From Bowmanella denitrificans (lineage in GTDB: Bacteria > Pseudomonadota > Gammaproteobacteria > Enterobacterales > Alteromonadaceae), in assembly GCF_039522935.1 (NCBI RefSeq), contig NZ_BAAAEI010000015.1, positions 1 through 64,000 on the forward strand: a stretch of DNA of 64,000 nucleotides, written 5' to 3'. How positions within the stretch are numbered: position 1 is the first letter of the stretch; each line of letters begins with the position of its first letter. Below, one piece after another: positions 36,248-45,083 of the stretch. The notes under the pieces are model-generated. The model was given only the letters and a program-made list of their open reading frames with translations. It was not told the origin of the DNA and searched no databases. The translations under genes were made by a program, and so were the position numbers.

Positions 36248-36952
36248 TTAAAAACTGTAGCGGGCACCCAGCATAAAGATCATTGGGTCGATATTCACTG
36301 TTACCGGTTGGACGCTGGTGCCATTAACCCGCACTTCGGCATCGGTATCAATATCGGCCCAGGCCACCATGGCATGCACACCCCAGTTCTGATTCAGTTT
36401 GTAGTTAAAACCGGCCTGTACCGCCACACCAAATGAATCATCCAGGTGCAGACTCACATCATCTCCCGCGGTAGCGGCCCCGGTGGATACCAGTACGTTC
36501 TTCAGCGCCGGGCTAACCTTTTCAGAAAAAAACAGCGTGTAGTTCAGGCCCAGTCCCACAAAGGGGCGAAATGCCTGTTGCTTGTCCATAAAGTGGTATT
36601 GCATCAACAAGGTGGGCGGCAGATGCTTGGTTTCACCTACGGCCAGACCATCAACTGCGCCGACTGAGCTGTCCAGGCTGATATCATGGGAAAACGGTGT
36701 GGCCGCAATCAGCTCCAGTGTCCAGTTGTCGTTCAGGTCGTAATCAAATGTCAGGCCAAGCTGGGTATTGCTGTCTACATCCAATTTACTTGAGTTCTGT
36801 GGCAATCCCGCCACGCTTTCCACCACATTCAGATAGGTGCTGTCGGCATTAGGATTGACATTGATGGCGCCAACATTGACGTGAAAATTGGCCAGCGCGG
36901 CCGGGGCAAACATAGCAGCCATCAGGGCGGATGTGGTAAACAGAGACTTCAT
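36248..36952 (-). CDS. ompW: OmpW-family outer-membrane protein
   Basis: The 234-residue protein has a signal peptide (MKSLFTTSALMAAMFAPAALA) and an eight-stranded beta-barrel pattern. OmpW-typical segments are GAINVNPNADSTYLN, LGLTFDYDLNDNWTLELIAATPFSHDI, PTLLMQYHFMDKQQAFRPFVGLGLNYTLFF and PMIFMLGARYSF, ending in the terminal Phe for outer-membrane insertion. OmpW forms a small hydrophobic channel; in E. coli its expression is controlled by oxygen through FNR. Two FNR-like boxes lie upstream here, consistent with this. The ribosome-binding site is GGAGAG. Confidence 0.93.
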   Translation of the reverse strand: MKSLFTTSALMAAMFAPAALANFHVNVGAINVNPNADSTYLNVVESVAGLPQNSSKLDVDSNTQLGLTFDYDLNDNWTLELIAATPFSHDISLDSSVGAVDGLAVGETKHLPPTLLMQYHFMDKQQAFRPFVGLGLNYTLFFSEKVSPALKNVLVSTGAATAGDDVSLHLDDSFGVAVQAGFNYKLNQNWGVHAMVAWADIDTDAEVRVNGTSVQPVTVNIDPMIFMLGARYSF

Positions 36953-37013
36953 ATTTCTCTCCAGAGTGTTGTGTGTCTGGTGAGGATTGTGCTGCTACAT
37001 GGCCTGCAATAAT

Positions 37014-37027
37014 CTGATTGAGATCAA
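37014..37027. promoter_or_regulatory. FNR-like box, proximal to ompW
   Basis: CTGATTGAGATCAA matches TTGAT-N4-ATCAA at nine of ten consensus bases. Its centre is about 68 bases before the OmpW start codon. Confidence 0.55.
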
Positions 37028-37074
37028 GTTTTTCAGCTCGCCAGCAGGGCCAAAAGCGCCTAAGCGCCTTTGTT

Positions 37075-37088
37075 ATGATCCAAATCAA
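37075..37088. promoter_or_regulatory. FNR-like box, distal to ompW
   Basis: ATGATCCAAATCAA matches TTGAT-N4-ATCAA at nine of ten consensus bases. It lies 61 bases from the proximal box, centre to centre, so about six helical turns. Confidence 0.55.
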
Positions 37089-37122
37089 ATGAAATGCACA
37101 GCCGCCTGGCTGGCAGATAGAT

Positions 37123-38634
37123 TTACCCCGCCCTGAGCTGGGCCAATGCTTGCATATGCGGTGGGAAGTTCATGGCACAACCCTGAATAAAGCGCTGAAT
37201 GCCATCAATCTTATATTGGTTAGCCAGCTCACTGCCCGGCTTCAGTTGTTCCTGACTGGGGTAAATACCTTTGCCCGCCAGTAAGCAGTTCCAGGAGACA
37301 TTAGGAAAATAGGCATCCAGCTTCTGTTTTTCCAGCTCATCGGTAATGTTATTGCCCGCCATCCAGGACATCAGAATGGAACGCAGTGACATGGAGATCT
37401 TCTCGTTGCTGCCACAGGCACGCCAGTATTCGCTATCGGTGCGGGAGCTAATGCGATAATGGCAAACAATATAGTCGCGTACCGCGTCAAATCGATTACT
37501 GATGCGCTGATTAAAGGCCTCGCGATGCTGGTCGCTGCCATTACCCTGGTTATAGGCCTCGATAAAACGCACCACAGTTTCCTGCACCATATCCAGAGCA
37601 GTGGCTTCCAGTGGTTCAATAAAGCCTTGCGACAAGCCCACCGCCAGACAGTTCTTGACCCAGTGGCGCGCCCCCCGTCCCACCTTAAATTGCAGACGAC
37701 GTGCTTCCGTGTCTTTATCCAGCAAGCCTAAGTGCGAGCGAAACTCGGTCTCTGCCTGATCATGATCCACAAAAGCCGAACTATACACGTAACCATTGCC
37801 TACTCGATTGGTCAGCGGTATACGCCAGGCCCAGCCATATTTAAGGGCGGTTGACACGGTATGCGGGGCAATATCCTGATCCGCTTCGGTAGCAAACACC
37901 ACGGCCGAGTCATTGAACAGGCTGTCGGCACAGCTTAAAAATGGCTCTTTTAAGGCCTGCTGGATCAACTGCCCCTTAAAGCCGGTTGAATCAACATAGA
38001 AGTCGCCTTTGATCTTGTCGCCACTGTCGGTGACCAGACAATCGATATTACCGGCACTGTCCAGCAACACCTCAGTCACTGTCGCATATTGGTGTTTCAC
38101 TCCCTTGCCAGCCGCAAAACGTGCCAGGTACTGGCCCAGCAAGCCGGAGTCGAAGTGGTAGCCATAGTTAATTTCAAAGGGAAAATTCGGCGGTGCCAGA
38201 GGCGCCAGCTTTTGCCGGATCAGTTCAGTGGTCAGAAAGAAATGATCCGGATGGCCTTCCAGATCAACGCCTTTACGACGCAGAAAACTATTATGAAAAA
38301 ACGCCGGCGCGGTAAACTGGTCAGGCTGACACAAAAACGGGTGCACATACTGACTAAAGCCGGGTTTTACCGACCAGTCCTTAAAGGTTATACCCACTTT
38401 GTAGGTGGCATTACAGGCTGGCATCCACTCGCTTTCCTTGGCACCGATCGTCTGCATAAAGCCTTTAAGCGGTGGAGTGGAACCTTCGCCCACACCGATA
38501 ATGCCAATATCCGGTGACTCCACCAGGGTGATCTCCACTCCTTTGTCTGCCCAATGGGTCGCCATCAGATTAGCGGCAATCCAGCCTGCGGTACCACCGC
38601 CAAGGATAACGATTCTGTTAATGCTTTGCGTCAT
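37123..38634 (-). CDS. flavin-dependent (tryptophan-type) halogenase
   Basis: The 503-residue protein has the FAD-binding GGGTAGW motif (residues 12-18), the halogenase lysine in ATYKVGITF (Lys79, same number as in PrnA), the W-x-W-x-I-P motif as WAWRIP (268-273) that separates halogenases from monooxygenases, and FIEPLEAT (339-345). Known homologues add Cl or Br to an indole or other aromatic with FADH2, halide and oxygen. A flavin reductase gene is not in the window. Many such genes sit beside TonB-dependent receptors in Alteromonadales and Caulobacterales, as here, and most have no known substrate. It follows the receptor gene on the same strand, with a terminator-like hairpin between. Confidence 0.9.
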   Translation of the reverse strand: MTQSINRIVILGGGTAGWIAANLMATHWADKGVEITLVESPDIGIIGVGEGSTPPLKGFMQTIGAKESEWMPACNATYKVGITFKDWSVKPGFSQYVHPFLCQPDQFTAPAFFHNSFLRRKGVDLEGHPDHFFLTTELIRQKLAPLAPPNFPFEINYGYHFDSGLLGQYLARFAAGKGVKHQYATVTEVLLDSAGNIDCLVTDSGDKIKGDFYVDSTGFKGQLIQQALKEPFLSCADSLFNDSAVVFATEADQDIAPHTVSTALKYGWAWRIPLTNRVGNGYVYSSAFVDHDQAETEFRSHLGLLDKDTEARRLQFKVGRGARHWVKNCLAVGLSQGFIEPLEATALDMVQETVVRFIEAYNQGNGSDQHREAFNQRISNRFDAVRDYIVCHYRISSRTDSEYWRACGSNEKISMSLRSILMSWMAGNNITDELEKQKLDAYFPNVSWNCLLAGKGIYPSQEQLKPGSELANQYKIDGIQRFIQGCAMNFPPHMQALAQLRAG

Positions 38635-38682
38635 GGGATTTACCTTCTACTTCTGTACCTGCTCAGCATAGCGGCTACCAGA

Positions 38683-38711
38683 TAAAAAATCGCCCACCAG
38701 AAGCGGGCGAC
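38683..38711 (-). terminator. terminator or attenuator between receptor and halogenase
   Basis: On the minus strand TCGCCC and GGGCGA pair, followed by ATTTTTTA. It lies after the receptor stop and before the halogenase, so it may separate them or lower halogenase expression. Confidence 0.65.
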
Positions 38712-38745
38712 TGGCATCTGCCCGGTTACCCGGGCTACATTCAAC

Positions 38746-41586
38746 TTAGTATTTGTAATTGAAACCTAAGTAATACTGGCGACCAAACTCGGTAAACTCC
38801 CCCAGTACGCCAGGCTGATCGTAGGCAATCACATTAGGCTCATCGGTCAGGTTGCTCACCGACATGACCACTTCCAGACCATTACCGAAGGCATAAGAGG
38901 CCTGGGCATCCATGGTCAGGTAATCCTGTGCTTCAACCGGTGTTGAACTGCCTGGGATCGGCATATTCAGGATAAACTCGTCACGATAACGTACGTTTAT
39001 ATGAGTGCTGAAGCTGCCGATATCCCAGAATGCCGTGGTGCTCCAAACGTTTTTAGACAAACCAGGCAGAGGCAGATTCTGACCAAACAGGTTACCACCG
39101 CTGATTTCAGTCTCACTTTCGGTATAGGAGTAGCTGGCGGTAATACCCAGACCGGCAAAAATACCCGGTAAATCAGTAAAGGTAGTCGTGCCAGCCAGTT
39201 CGAAACCGCGGATGTAGCCGCCTTTGTCGTTATTGACGAAAGTTTCAAAGGCACCCGCTACCTGACCGGCAGGAATTTCAATGCCCAGATTGTCAAAGAA
39301 GGCCTGACCGGTCTGCGACGGATCAAAGAACTGCTTCTCTACCAGGCTTTCAATGTCTTTCCAGAACACCGCAGCAGAGACTGCACCACCATCTTCGAAG
39401 TAATGCTCATATGACAAGTCCAACTGCGTAGCACGGAATGGATCCAGATAAGGGGAACCTTTGGTCCACACGTTGTACTGGGTTTCACCGTTAGCATTCT
39501 GGTCGTTCCAGGAACCAGCGCCACCTTTCAACTGGCCAACGGGCGGCCGTCCCATCACTTTGGCTGCGGCAAAACGCACGACATCGTTGTCGGTCAGTTG
39601 GAAGTTCAGGTTTAAAGACGGCAGAGTGTCTGAATACTCAGGGCCATAGCTGACGTAATCGTAGTTGTCCTGAGTCACCCCCACATCATCGGTAATGGAT
39701 GAACCATTGCCTGCGCCCACGTTTTGTACACCGCTGGATTTCACATCGGTTTTCACATAGCGCACACCGATGTTACCGGTTACCGCCACATCACCCCATT
39801 GAGTATCCAGATTGGCCATCAGGTAGTAAGCATCAACTTTCTCGGTCAACAAACCTGATTCCACAAAGGTCCAGTCACGGCTGAACACCTTTTTACCGGC
39901 ATAGTTGCCGGCCCCGAAGATACTGCTGGCCAGGCCGTCAAAATCCGTTACAACAAAGTGGTCTGGAGCGCCAGTAACCGACTCAACAGACACAAAACCG
40001 TCCAGATCCTGTGGCATACAGTCAATATCGGACAGATTGTCTGCACAGTAGCCATTAAACTGACCATCACGGGCACCATACAGGAAGGTACCGCGGTCAG
40101 AATTAAATTCACGCTCAGAGATACGCGCGCCCACCTCGAACGAGGTAATAGGTCCCAGCTCTACATACTTTTTATAGTCCACCTTGTAGCTGGTGACTTC
40201 ATCGGTATACAAATGCGGGTATTCCTCGTAACGGGACATACGCATAGTATCCAGGTCGGTGAAATTCACCCCCGAGAAACTGGCGGTTGGTATTTCCTCG
40301 CCATTGCTCTGATAAGTAAACGACTGACCAGCCGCTTCTTCCCAAGCCACTAAATCGTTACCAGCATAAGTCAGGTCATAAGCGTGCATGGTCACCAAGC
40401 GGTCTTTACGGGTTTTGGTGCCTTCACTGCGTGCTATATCAACAGTAAGCTGTTGGGTATCGTCTATTTTCCATTCCAGGTTCAGGCCATAGCTGTCGGT
40501 ATCGGCCACCGTTGACTGATCTTCACTACGCGCTTCAAACCATGGGCTGGAATCAAAGGTGGTTTTAGGATCGGTCAGACTGACGGTAGCCCCGGTTACA
40601 ACGCCGTTAGCGGCCGTAACGTTAGACAAGTCAAAGGTATTGGCATTACCCAGTCCACCCACGGTAATGCCATGGCGCACATCTTTACGGTCAAACTTGG
40701 ATTTGAAATAGTCTAATTGGGCTTTAAAGCTTTCATTCGGCTGATAAACCAGGCTGGCCAGATAGCCATTACGCTTGTCGCTACCTGTCCCGGCTTGCCA
40801 CTGGAAGGCAGCAGCGCGGTTATTGCCCTGCGCATCGGTGGGGCCATAACCAATCTGGCTATCTGCACCCGCGCGAGCTTTGGTAAAGCTATTGGGCTGG
40901 TCCAGATGCGAGAAGCCCAGGGCCAGGCCCAATTTCTCATCCATAAACTTGCCGGTATACGACAAGGTAAAACGCTCACCAAACTCATCGGCGCCGACGT
41001 CGCTGGCACCGTCGTTGTATGATGCACGGAAGCTGGCATTAAAGTTATGCTCTTTTTCAGCACGCAGCGGGTTAACGGTTTTCAGTTCCACCAGGCCAGC
41101 CACACCACCTTCAATATGCGAGGCTTTAGGCGATTTATACACGGCCGCTTCGGTAATTAACTCGGCTGGATATTGATCAAAGGCCATCCAGCGCGTGCTT
41201 TCGGTATAACCAGAGGTAGACGCCTGCTCACGGCCATTTAAGGTAGTCTGAATAAAGTCGCCGTTCATACCGCGAATATTCAACTGTGATGACTGACCGT
41301 TGTCCCGCACTGTGGTCACACCAGGAATACGACCAAGGGCATCTGCTATGGAAGGATCCGGCAGCACGCCGAGATCACCACCACCGACGAAATCGCCGAC
41401 CACGTCAGAATTGCGCTTGGCATCCAGAGCACTTAGGATACTGACGCGTACGCCGGATACTGCAATGACTTCAACGTCTTCACTGCTTGGTTGCTGTTGT
41501 TGAGCTTCCTGCGCATAGGAGGCTGCACTCATAGTGAATGCAGTGGCCACCGCCGCGGAAAGTAAACTGGGTTTAAATGTTTTCAT
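38746..41586 (-). CDS. TonB-dependent receptor (maltodextrin-type)
   Basis: I start at the ATG at 41586 (MKTFKPSLLSAAVATAFTMSAASYAQ), which is a clear signal peptide; the frame is open to 41736 but the operator lies in that extension. About 946 residues. The plug domain has DPSIADALGRIPGVTTVRDNGQSSQLNIRGMNGDFIQTTLNGRE, and many beta strands follow, ending in FGRQYYLGFNYKY with an aromatic terminus. The class is the large TonB receptor type used for carbohydrate import. Operon context (GH13, GH31, MFS porter, shared operator) supports maltodextrin uptake. The substrate is inferred. Confidence 0.93.
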   Translation of the reverse strand: MKTFKPSLLSAAVATAFTMSAASYAQEAQQQQPSSEDVEVIAVSGVRVSILSALDAKRNSDVVGDFVGGGDLGVLPDPSIADALGRIPGVTTVRDNGQSSQLNIRGMNGDFIQTTLNGREQASTSGYTESTRWMAFDQYPAELITEAAVYKSPKASHIEGGVAGLVELKTVNPLRAEKEHNFNASFRASYNDGASDVGADEFGERFTLSYTGKFMDEKLGLALGFSHLDQPNSFTKARAGADSQIGYGPTDAQGNNRAAAFQWQAGTGSDKRNGYLASLVYQPNESFKAQLDYFKSKFDRKDVRHGITVGGLGNANTFDLSNVTAANGVVTGATVSLTDPKTTFDSSPWFEARSEDQSTVADTDSYGLNLEWKIDDTQQLTVDIARSEGTKTRKDRLVTMHAYDLTYAGNDLVAWEEAAGQSFTYQSNGEEIPTASFSGVNFTDLDTMRMSRYEEYPHLYTDEVTSYKVDYKKYVELGPITSFEVGARISEREFNSDRGTFLYGARDGQFNGYCADNLSDIDCMPQDLDGFVSVESVTGAPDHFVVTDFDGLASSIFGAGNYAGKKVFSRDWTFVESGLLTEKVDAYYLMANLDTQWGDVAVTGNIGVRYVKTDVKSSGVQNVGAGNGSSITDDVGVTQDNYDYVSYGPEYSDTLPSLNLNFQLTDNDVVRFAAAKVMGRPPVGQLKGGAGSWNDQNANGETQYNVWTKGSPYLDPFRATQLDLSYEHYFEDGGAVSAAVFWKDIESLVEKQFFDPSQTGQAFFDNLGIEIPAGQVAGAFETFVNNDKGGYIRGFELAGTTTFTDLPGIFAGLGITASYSYTESETEISGGNLFGQNLPLPGLSKNVWSTTAFWDIGSFSTHINVRYRDEFILNMPIPGSSTPVEAQDYLTMDAQASYAFGNGLEVVMSVSNLTDEPNVIAYDQPGVLGEFTEFGRQYYLGFNYKY

Positions 41587-41721
41587 GCCTGGTGTCCTGA
41601 GTTGCTTGAGTGTGTTTTCAACCTGCCCAATCGAAGGGCGTACTTTTACAAACCACTGCAAAAGTGTGTCAAAAATGTTGCAAAGGATAGTATCGCTGGC
41701 CATCAAACAGGCACAACTGCC

Positions 41722-41739
41722 TGCATACGTATTCATAAG
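41722..41739 (-). promoter_or_regulatory. ATACGTAT sugar-regulon operator before TonB receptor
   Basis: On the minus strand this reads CTTATGAATACGTATGCA, with the shared TGAATACGTATGCA. About 30 bases downstream of the core is GATACTAT, the same -10-like sequence seen at the GH31 promoter, giving conserved spacing. The centre is about 142 bases before the receptor start. Confidence 0.75.
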
Positions 41740-41959
41740 TCACAAAAAAACATTTCATTAACAACAAACTCTGAAGACCAGCAAAAATGCGGCCTAAGAA
41801 CTTATTGACGGCATTATTAAACATAGAGCAGCAAACAGAATGTTCACAATTAACAGAATGTAAAAATCCTGAAACAAGAGGTGAAAACTTTCATCTTTAA
41901 TGGCTTGTTAATTAATGTATCCCAGCGTATCGCGCCATCCAGTGACCAAAAATTCATCA

Positions 41960-42523
41960 CTAACGCCAAAGGCCCAGCTTGTTGCCGAGCTTAAGTTGCC
42001 CATGCAGAAAATGGCGGCTGCGCCGCTGCCCGGCGGATTCATCCCACAGCCAGTTAACAAAAGTACTGACAAAGATCTTGCTGAGAAACAGCTCCTGAGC
42101 GGTGCGCCTGAGATCTTTGGCCTGCAGACCTGCCACATCCCGAATCCACTGGACCGTGCGACTGATCCTGAGCAACCCGGCAAGTTGCAGATGAAGATGA
42201 CCAGGCTCAAGTTTGTAGTACAACATTTGCCGGGTAAGGCGGCGATGTGGGGCAAGAGCAGACAACCAGGCCCAGATTGTTTGCTCCAGCCTGATACTGG
42301 CATCAGTATTGGCCCAATCTGCTGCCTTACCGCTTTGCAACATGGCCAGGTCGGCACGTTCAAACCAAGCCTCTGCCAGCGCATCTTTGTCGCGAAAGTA
42401 ACGATAAACTTCAGCGACCGAATGCGTCATTGTCGCCGCCACCTGAGCCAGATTCAGGCGTGACCACCCCAACTGTTCTGCCAGTTGCAGGGCGTTATCT
42501 AAAATAGCGTCTCGCTGTGACAT
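41960..42523 (-). CDS. TetR-family transcriptional regulator
   Basis: The protein has about 187 residues. I use the ATG at 42523 with AGGTGA upstream; a GTG three codons earlier is also possible. The N-terminal helix-turn-helix (residues 5-46) has AAEQLGW-type helix 1, NLAQVAATMTHSVAEVYRYFRDKDALAEAWFE, typical of TetR. The C-terminal ligand domain is Trp/Leu-rich and not recognisable. It is divergent from or near no obvious target. It might regulate the M48 or receptor genes; there is no evidence. Confidence 0.82.
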   Translation of the reverse strand: MSQRDAILDNALQLAEQLGWSRLNLAQVAATMTHSVAEVYRYFRDKDALAEAWFERADLAMLQSGKAADWANTDASIRLEQTIWAWLSALAPHRRLTRQMLYYKLEPGHLHLQLAGLLRISRTVQWIRDVAGLQAKDLRRTAQELFLSKIFVSTFVNWLWDESAGQRRSRHFLHGQLKLGNKLGLWR

Positions 42524-42656
42524 AAAGATCACCTATCTCAAGAGCATGTTGTGCTTTTTGAGTATAGAAGTTATGTCGGTCTTACTCAGGGCCGGATAGC
42601 AGCCTGAACAACGGCATGCTCAGACTGCCTCTTTATCAGGAAGACTTTTGCACAGT

Positions 42657-43673
42657 TTAGTCTTGTGCGTCTTGGCGGGCGTTTTGAATGCGGTCTTTAA
42701 GCATGGGGTGACTGGACAACCAACGCTCCATACTGGATGAAGGTGCCAGACTGGCCAGCTTCTCCATTGCCTGGGCAAAACTGTCACGTCCTTTGCCCAG
42801 TTTATCCAATTGCGTCAGGGCATAGCCATCGGCCTGCCATTCCAATTCCTGGGAAAACTGGTTTTGCACCAAAGTGGTAGATGCACCGGCAAACAGGTCA
42901 GCCATGCCGGATAGATCGCCGAACATATAGCTGATCACCACAGAAGAGACCAGGGTCTGCGCGATCAGACGCATGGAATGACGATGCTCCACATGACCTA
43001 TTTCATGTAGCAGTACCGCCTGTAATACCTCTTTGTCGTTTTCCAGCAGAGTTACCAGTTGGTCGGTAATCACGATGGTGCCATCAGGCAAGGCAAAGGC
43101 ATTAGGACCAAGGGTTTCGGCGTGACGAAACTGAATATGATAGCTGGCGGGTGAAAGCCCCAGCTGGGTCACGGTATTCTGCCAGTAATCCAGGTAGTCC
43201 TTTTGCGTGGCAGCATCCAGCTCACTGGGGTCCAGCAGCGATTGGTCCAGAGCCAGCAAGGTATGTTCTGAGGCAATCTGTACATAACTTTGCGGCACAT
43301 ACTGGGCAAAGCCAATGGCCAGCGCCGGAATGGCATATTTAAATAACGCAAACAAACACAGTGGCGCCAGGATCAGGCTGGCCAGTATTCCCCAGCGATT
43401 CGTCTCCATGGCCGCAAGACGGGCCGACAGGCCATCACCGTCGAGCCATTGATTCAGCGCTTTATCAGCCGCTACCTGCAGCAGCCCGCCATCCGGTAGC
43501 CGGATTTCCCTGGGCATACGGCCAAGGGCCGCAGGGCTGGATAAACCAGATTTTTCATAACTGTGCCAAACCCCATCCGCCTGCAGACACAGCTCCCCGG
43601 CATCGAACCGAACCTGCACCTCGCAGCTTTGACTGCTGCCAGGTGCATATAGCTTGCCTTGATACAACTGCAT
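42657..43673 (-). CDS. M48-family metalloprotease
   Basis: The 338-residue protein has an N-terminal non-catalytic stretch, one strong membrane segment (about residues 91-115), and the zinc motif HEIGHVEHRHSM (HExxH). The third ligand is in ELEWQADGYALTQL, typical of M48 (Ste24/HtpX/BepA-like). It probably acts in protein quality control at the membrane. Its start overlaps the end of the DUF898 gene at one base, so the two are co-transcribed. The physiological substrate is unknown. Confidence 0.88.
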   Translation of the reverse strand: MQLYQGKLYAPGSSQSCEVQVRFDAGELCLQADGVWHSYEKSGLSSPAALGRMPREIRLPDGGLLQVAADKALNQWLDGDGLSARLAAMETNRWGILASLILAPLCLFALFKYAIPALAIGFAQYVPQSYVQIASEHTLLALDQSLLDPSELDAATQKDYLDYWQNTVTQLGLSPASYHIQFRHAETLGPNAFALPDGTIVITDQLVTLLENDKEVLQAVLLHEIGHVEHRHSMRLIAQTLVSSVVISYMFGDLSGMADLFAGASTTLVQNQFSQELEWQADGYALTQLDKLGKGRDSFAQAMEKLASLAPSSSMERWLSSHPMLKDRIQNARQDAQD

Positions 43674-44884
43674 CAGGTCAGGCCTATATCCATATCAAAA
43701 ATATCCGATACTTCCTCAGCAATCGCGTTGGGGTCGGCACTGTGTACGGCCACCACCTGATCCGCTTCGGCCAGTACCTGCAGTTCGGTGGCAGTCGCAA
43801 ACAGGTTAGCCACTCTGACCTTCACCCAGGGGTAAGCTAATCCCAGACTGAATACCAGCATAAATAAGTTGGCCAGTCTTAATTTAGCCAGGGCCCAGAA
43901 GCTGAGGTCGGAATGAAAGGCGGCCACTTTGTCGATGCGACTGTTATTAAACAGATGATTGCGGATCTGCGCCTGGTAGTAACTGCTTGCCAGGGTAATC
44001 ATCAGGATATACACCAGCATGGCGGCAATAGTGATGATGGTGGCTGCAGCGCTGCCGTCCTGCATATCGCCGCCGCCCGCCGCCAGGCCAACCAACAGGC
44101 CGACAGGAAACATAATGACCACGCTCAGTAGTGCCGCGATAATCGCCGCGCCGATGGCCGCCACATAATATTCCCCGGTACGCAGATTAGTCTGTACCTG
44201 GCGGTCACCAAAGCGCATATTGCCGTATAGAAACTCATCGATTTTTTTCAGCAGAATCGGCATGGTCAGATACAAGGTTAACAAACTTAAAATCGGGTAC
44301 AGCAGAAACAACAAATAGGCGCGGCCAATACTGCCCTTAAAGCCAAACCGCACATTACGATACGCCGTCATACGCAAATTAAAGCGCAAACTCAGGCAAA
44401 TCAGCACCGGCATCAAACCCACCAATACCAGCATAATAATGGCGGCCACAAAGGGGCTGAGATAACTGGCCAGAAAGTAACCACCAAACAGCAGCACGCC
44501 AATAATACGACCTTTCAGAATTTGCAGCGGTTCAGCCAGGTAGCTGAATCTGTGGCCATCCGCTTCCAGATTGCCATAGAAATATCTGTTGGTACGCACT
44601 TTGGCCCAGGCAGAATAAATGCCCAGAGTGACTATGCTCAGCAGCAGATTAACAATCCAGATGCCGAAAAACTCCCGTCCTTCGCCGTGAAACACCAGCC
44701 GGCCTTTGCGCAGCGGGTCTGCCTCATTGCGTCGGGCCAGCTCGGCGTCATGCTGCTCGGCAATGCGTTTTTCCAGCCATTGCTCCAGCTCGGCGGCGCG
44801 TTCAGGATGCGCCTCGCCGTCCAGCGTTTTGCGCGCTTCGTTTAACTCTTTAAGGCTATAGGTAGAATAATCGATAGGTTGCAT
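43673..44884 (-). CDS. DUF898 family (YjgN-like) membrane protein
   Basis: The 403-residue protein shows DUF898 repeats: EFFGIWIVNLLLSIVTLGIYSAWAKVRTNRYFYGNLEADGHRFSYLAEP and the later FWALAKLRLANLFMLVFSLGLAYPWVKVRVANLF. About six to eight helices are predicted. The first 80 residues are hydrophilic and Glu-rich. Function is unknown in any organism. Conserved linkage with an M48 protease gene is common in this family, which suggests a joint envelope role. Confidence 0.87.
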   Translation of the reverse strand: MQPIDYSTYSLKELNEARKTLDGEAHPERAAELEQWLEKRIAEQHDAELARRNEADPLRKGRLVFHGEGREFFGIWIVNLLLSIVTLGIYSAWAKVRTNRYFYGNLEADGHRFSYLAEPLQILKGRIIGVLLFGGYFLASYLSPFVAAIIMLVLVGLMPVLICLSLRFNLRMTAYRNVRFGFKGSIGRAYLLFLLYPILSLLTLYLTMPILLKKIDEFLYGNMRFGDRQVQTNLRTGEYYVAAIGAAIIAALLSVVIMFPVGLLVGLAAGGGDMQDGSAAATIITIAAMLVYILMITLASSYYQAQIRNHLFNNSRIDKVAAFHSDLSFWALAKLRLANLFMLVFSLGLAYPWVKVRVANLFATATELQVLAEADQVVAVHSADPNAIAEEVSDIFDMDIGLT

Positions 44885-45003
44885 TTCACTCCCCTGAAGT
44901 ACTATGTAATTCCCTGATGAACGCCTTTATGTCAGGCGTACCCGACAAGAATATGTCATTGCCAGTCGCGAGAAAAGTGACGGGTAACAAAATATGTCTC
45001 AGC

Positions 45004-45017
45004 TGAATACGTATGCA
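45004..45017 (+). promoter_or_regulatory. ATACGTAT sugar-regulon operator before GH13
   Basis: TGAATACGTATGCA on the plus strand, the fourth copy of the 14-mer. It lies 67 bases before the ATG at 45084, in the extension of the open frame, which supports the shorter start. The downstream TGGCGTATCCTT may hold the -10. Confidence 0.75.
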
Positions 45018-45083
45018 GGGTTTTTACAGTTAACCTTGGCCTGGCGTATCCTTCGCCAACATTCGCTTAACACCAGATGCACT

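Noticed and set aside
44921..44940. ACGCCT and AGGCGT hairpin before the GH13 operator
   Set aside because: Short stem without a T-run; not a convincing terminator or riboswitch.
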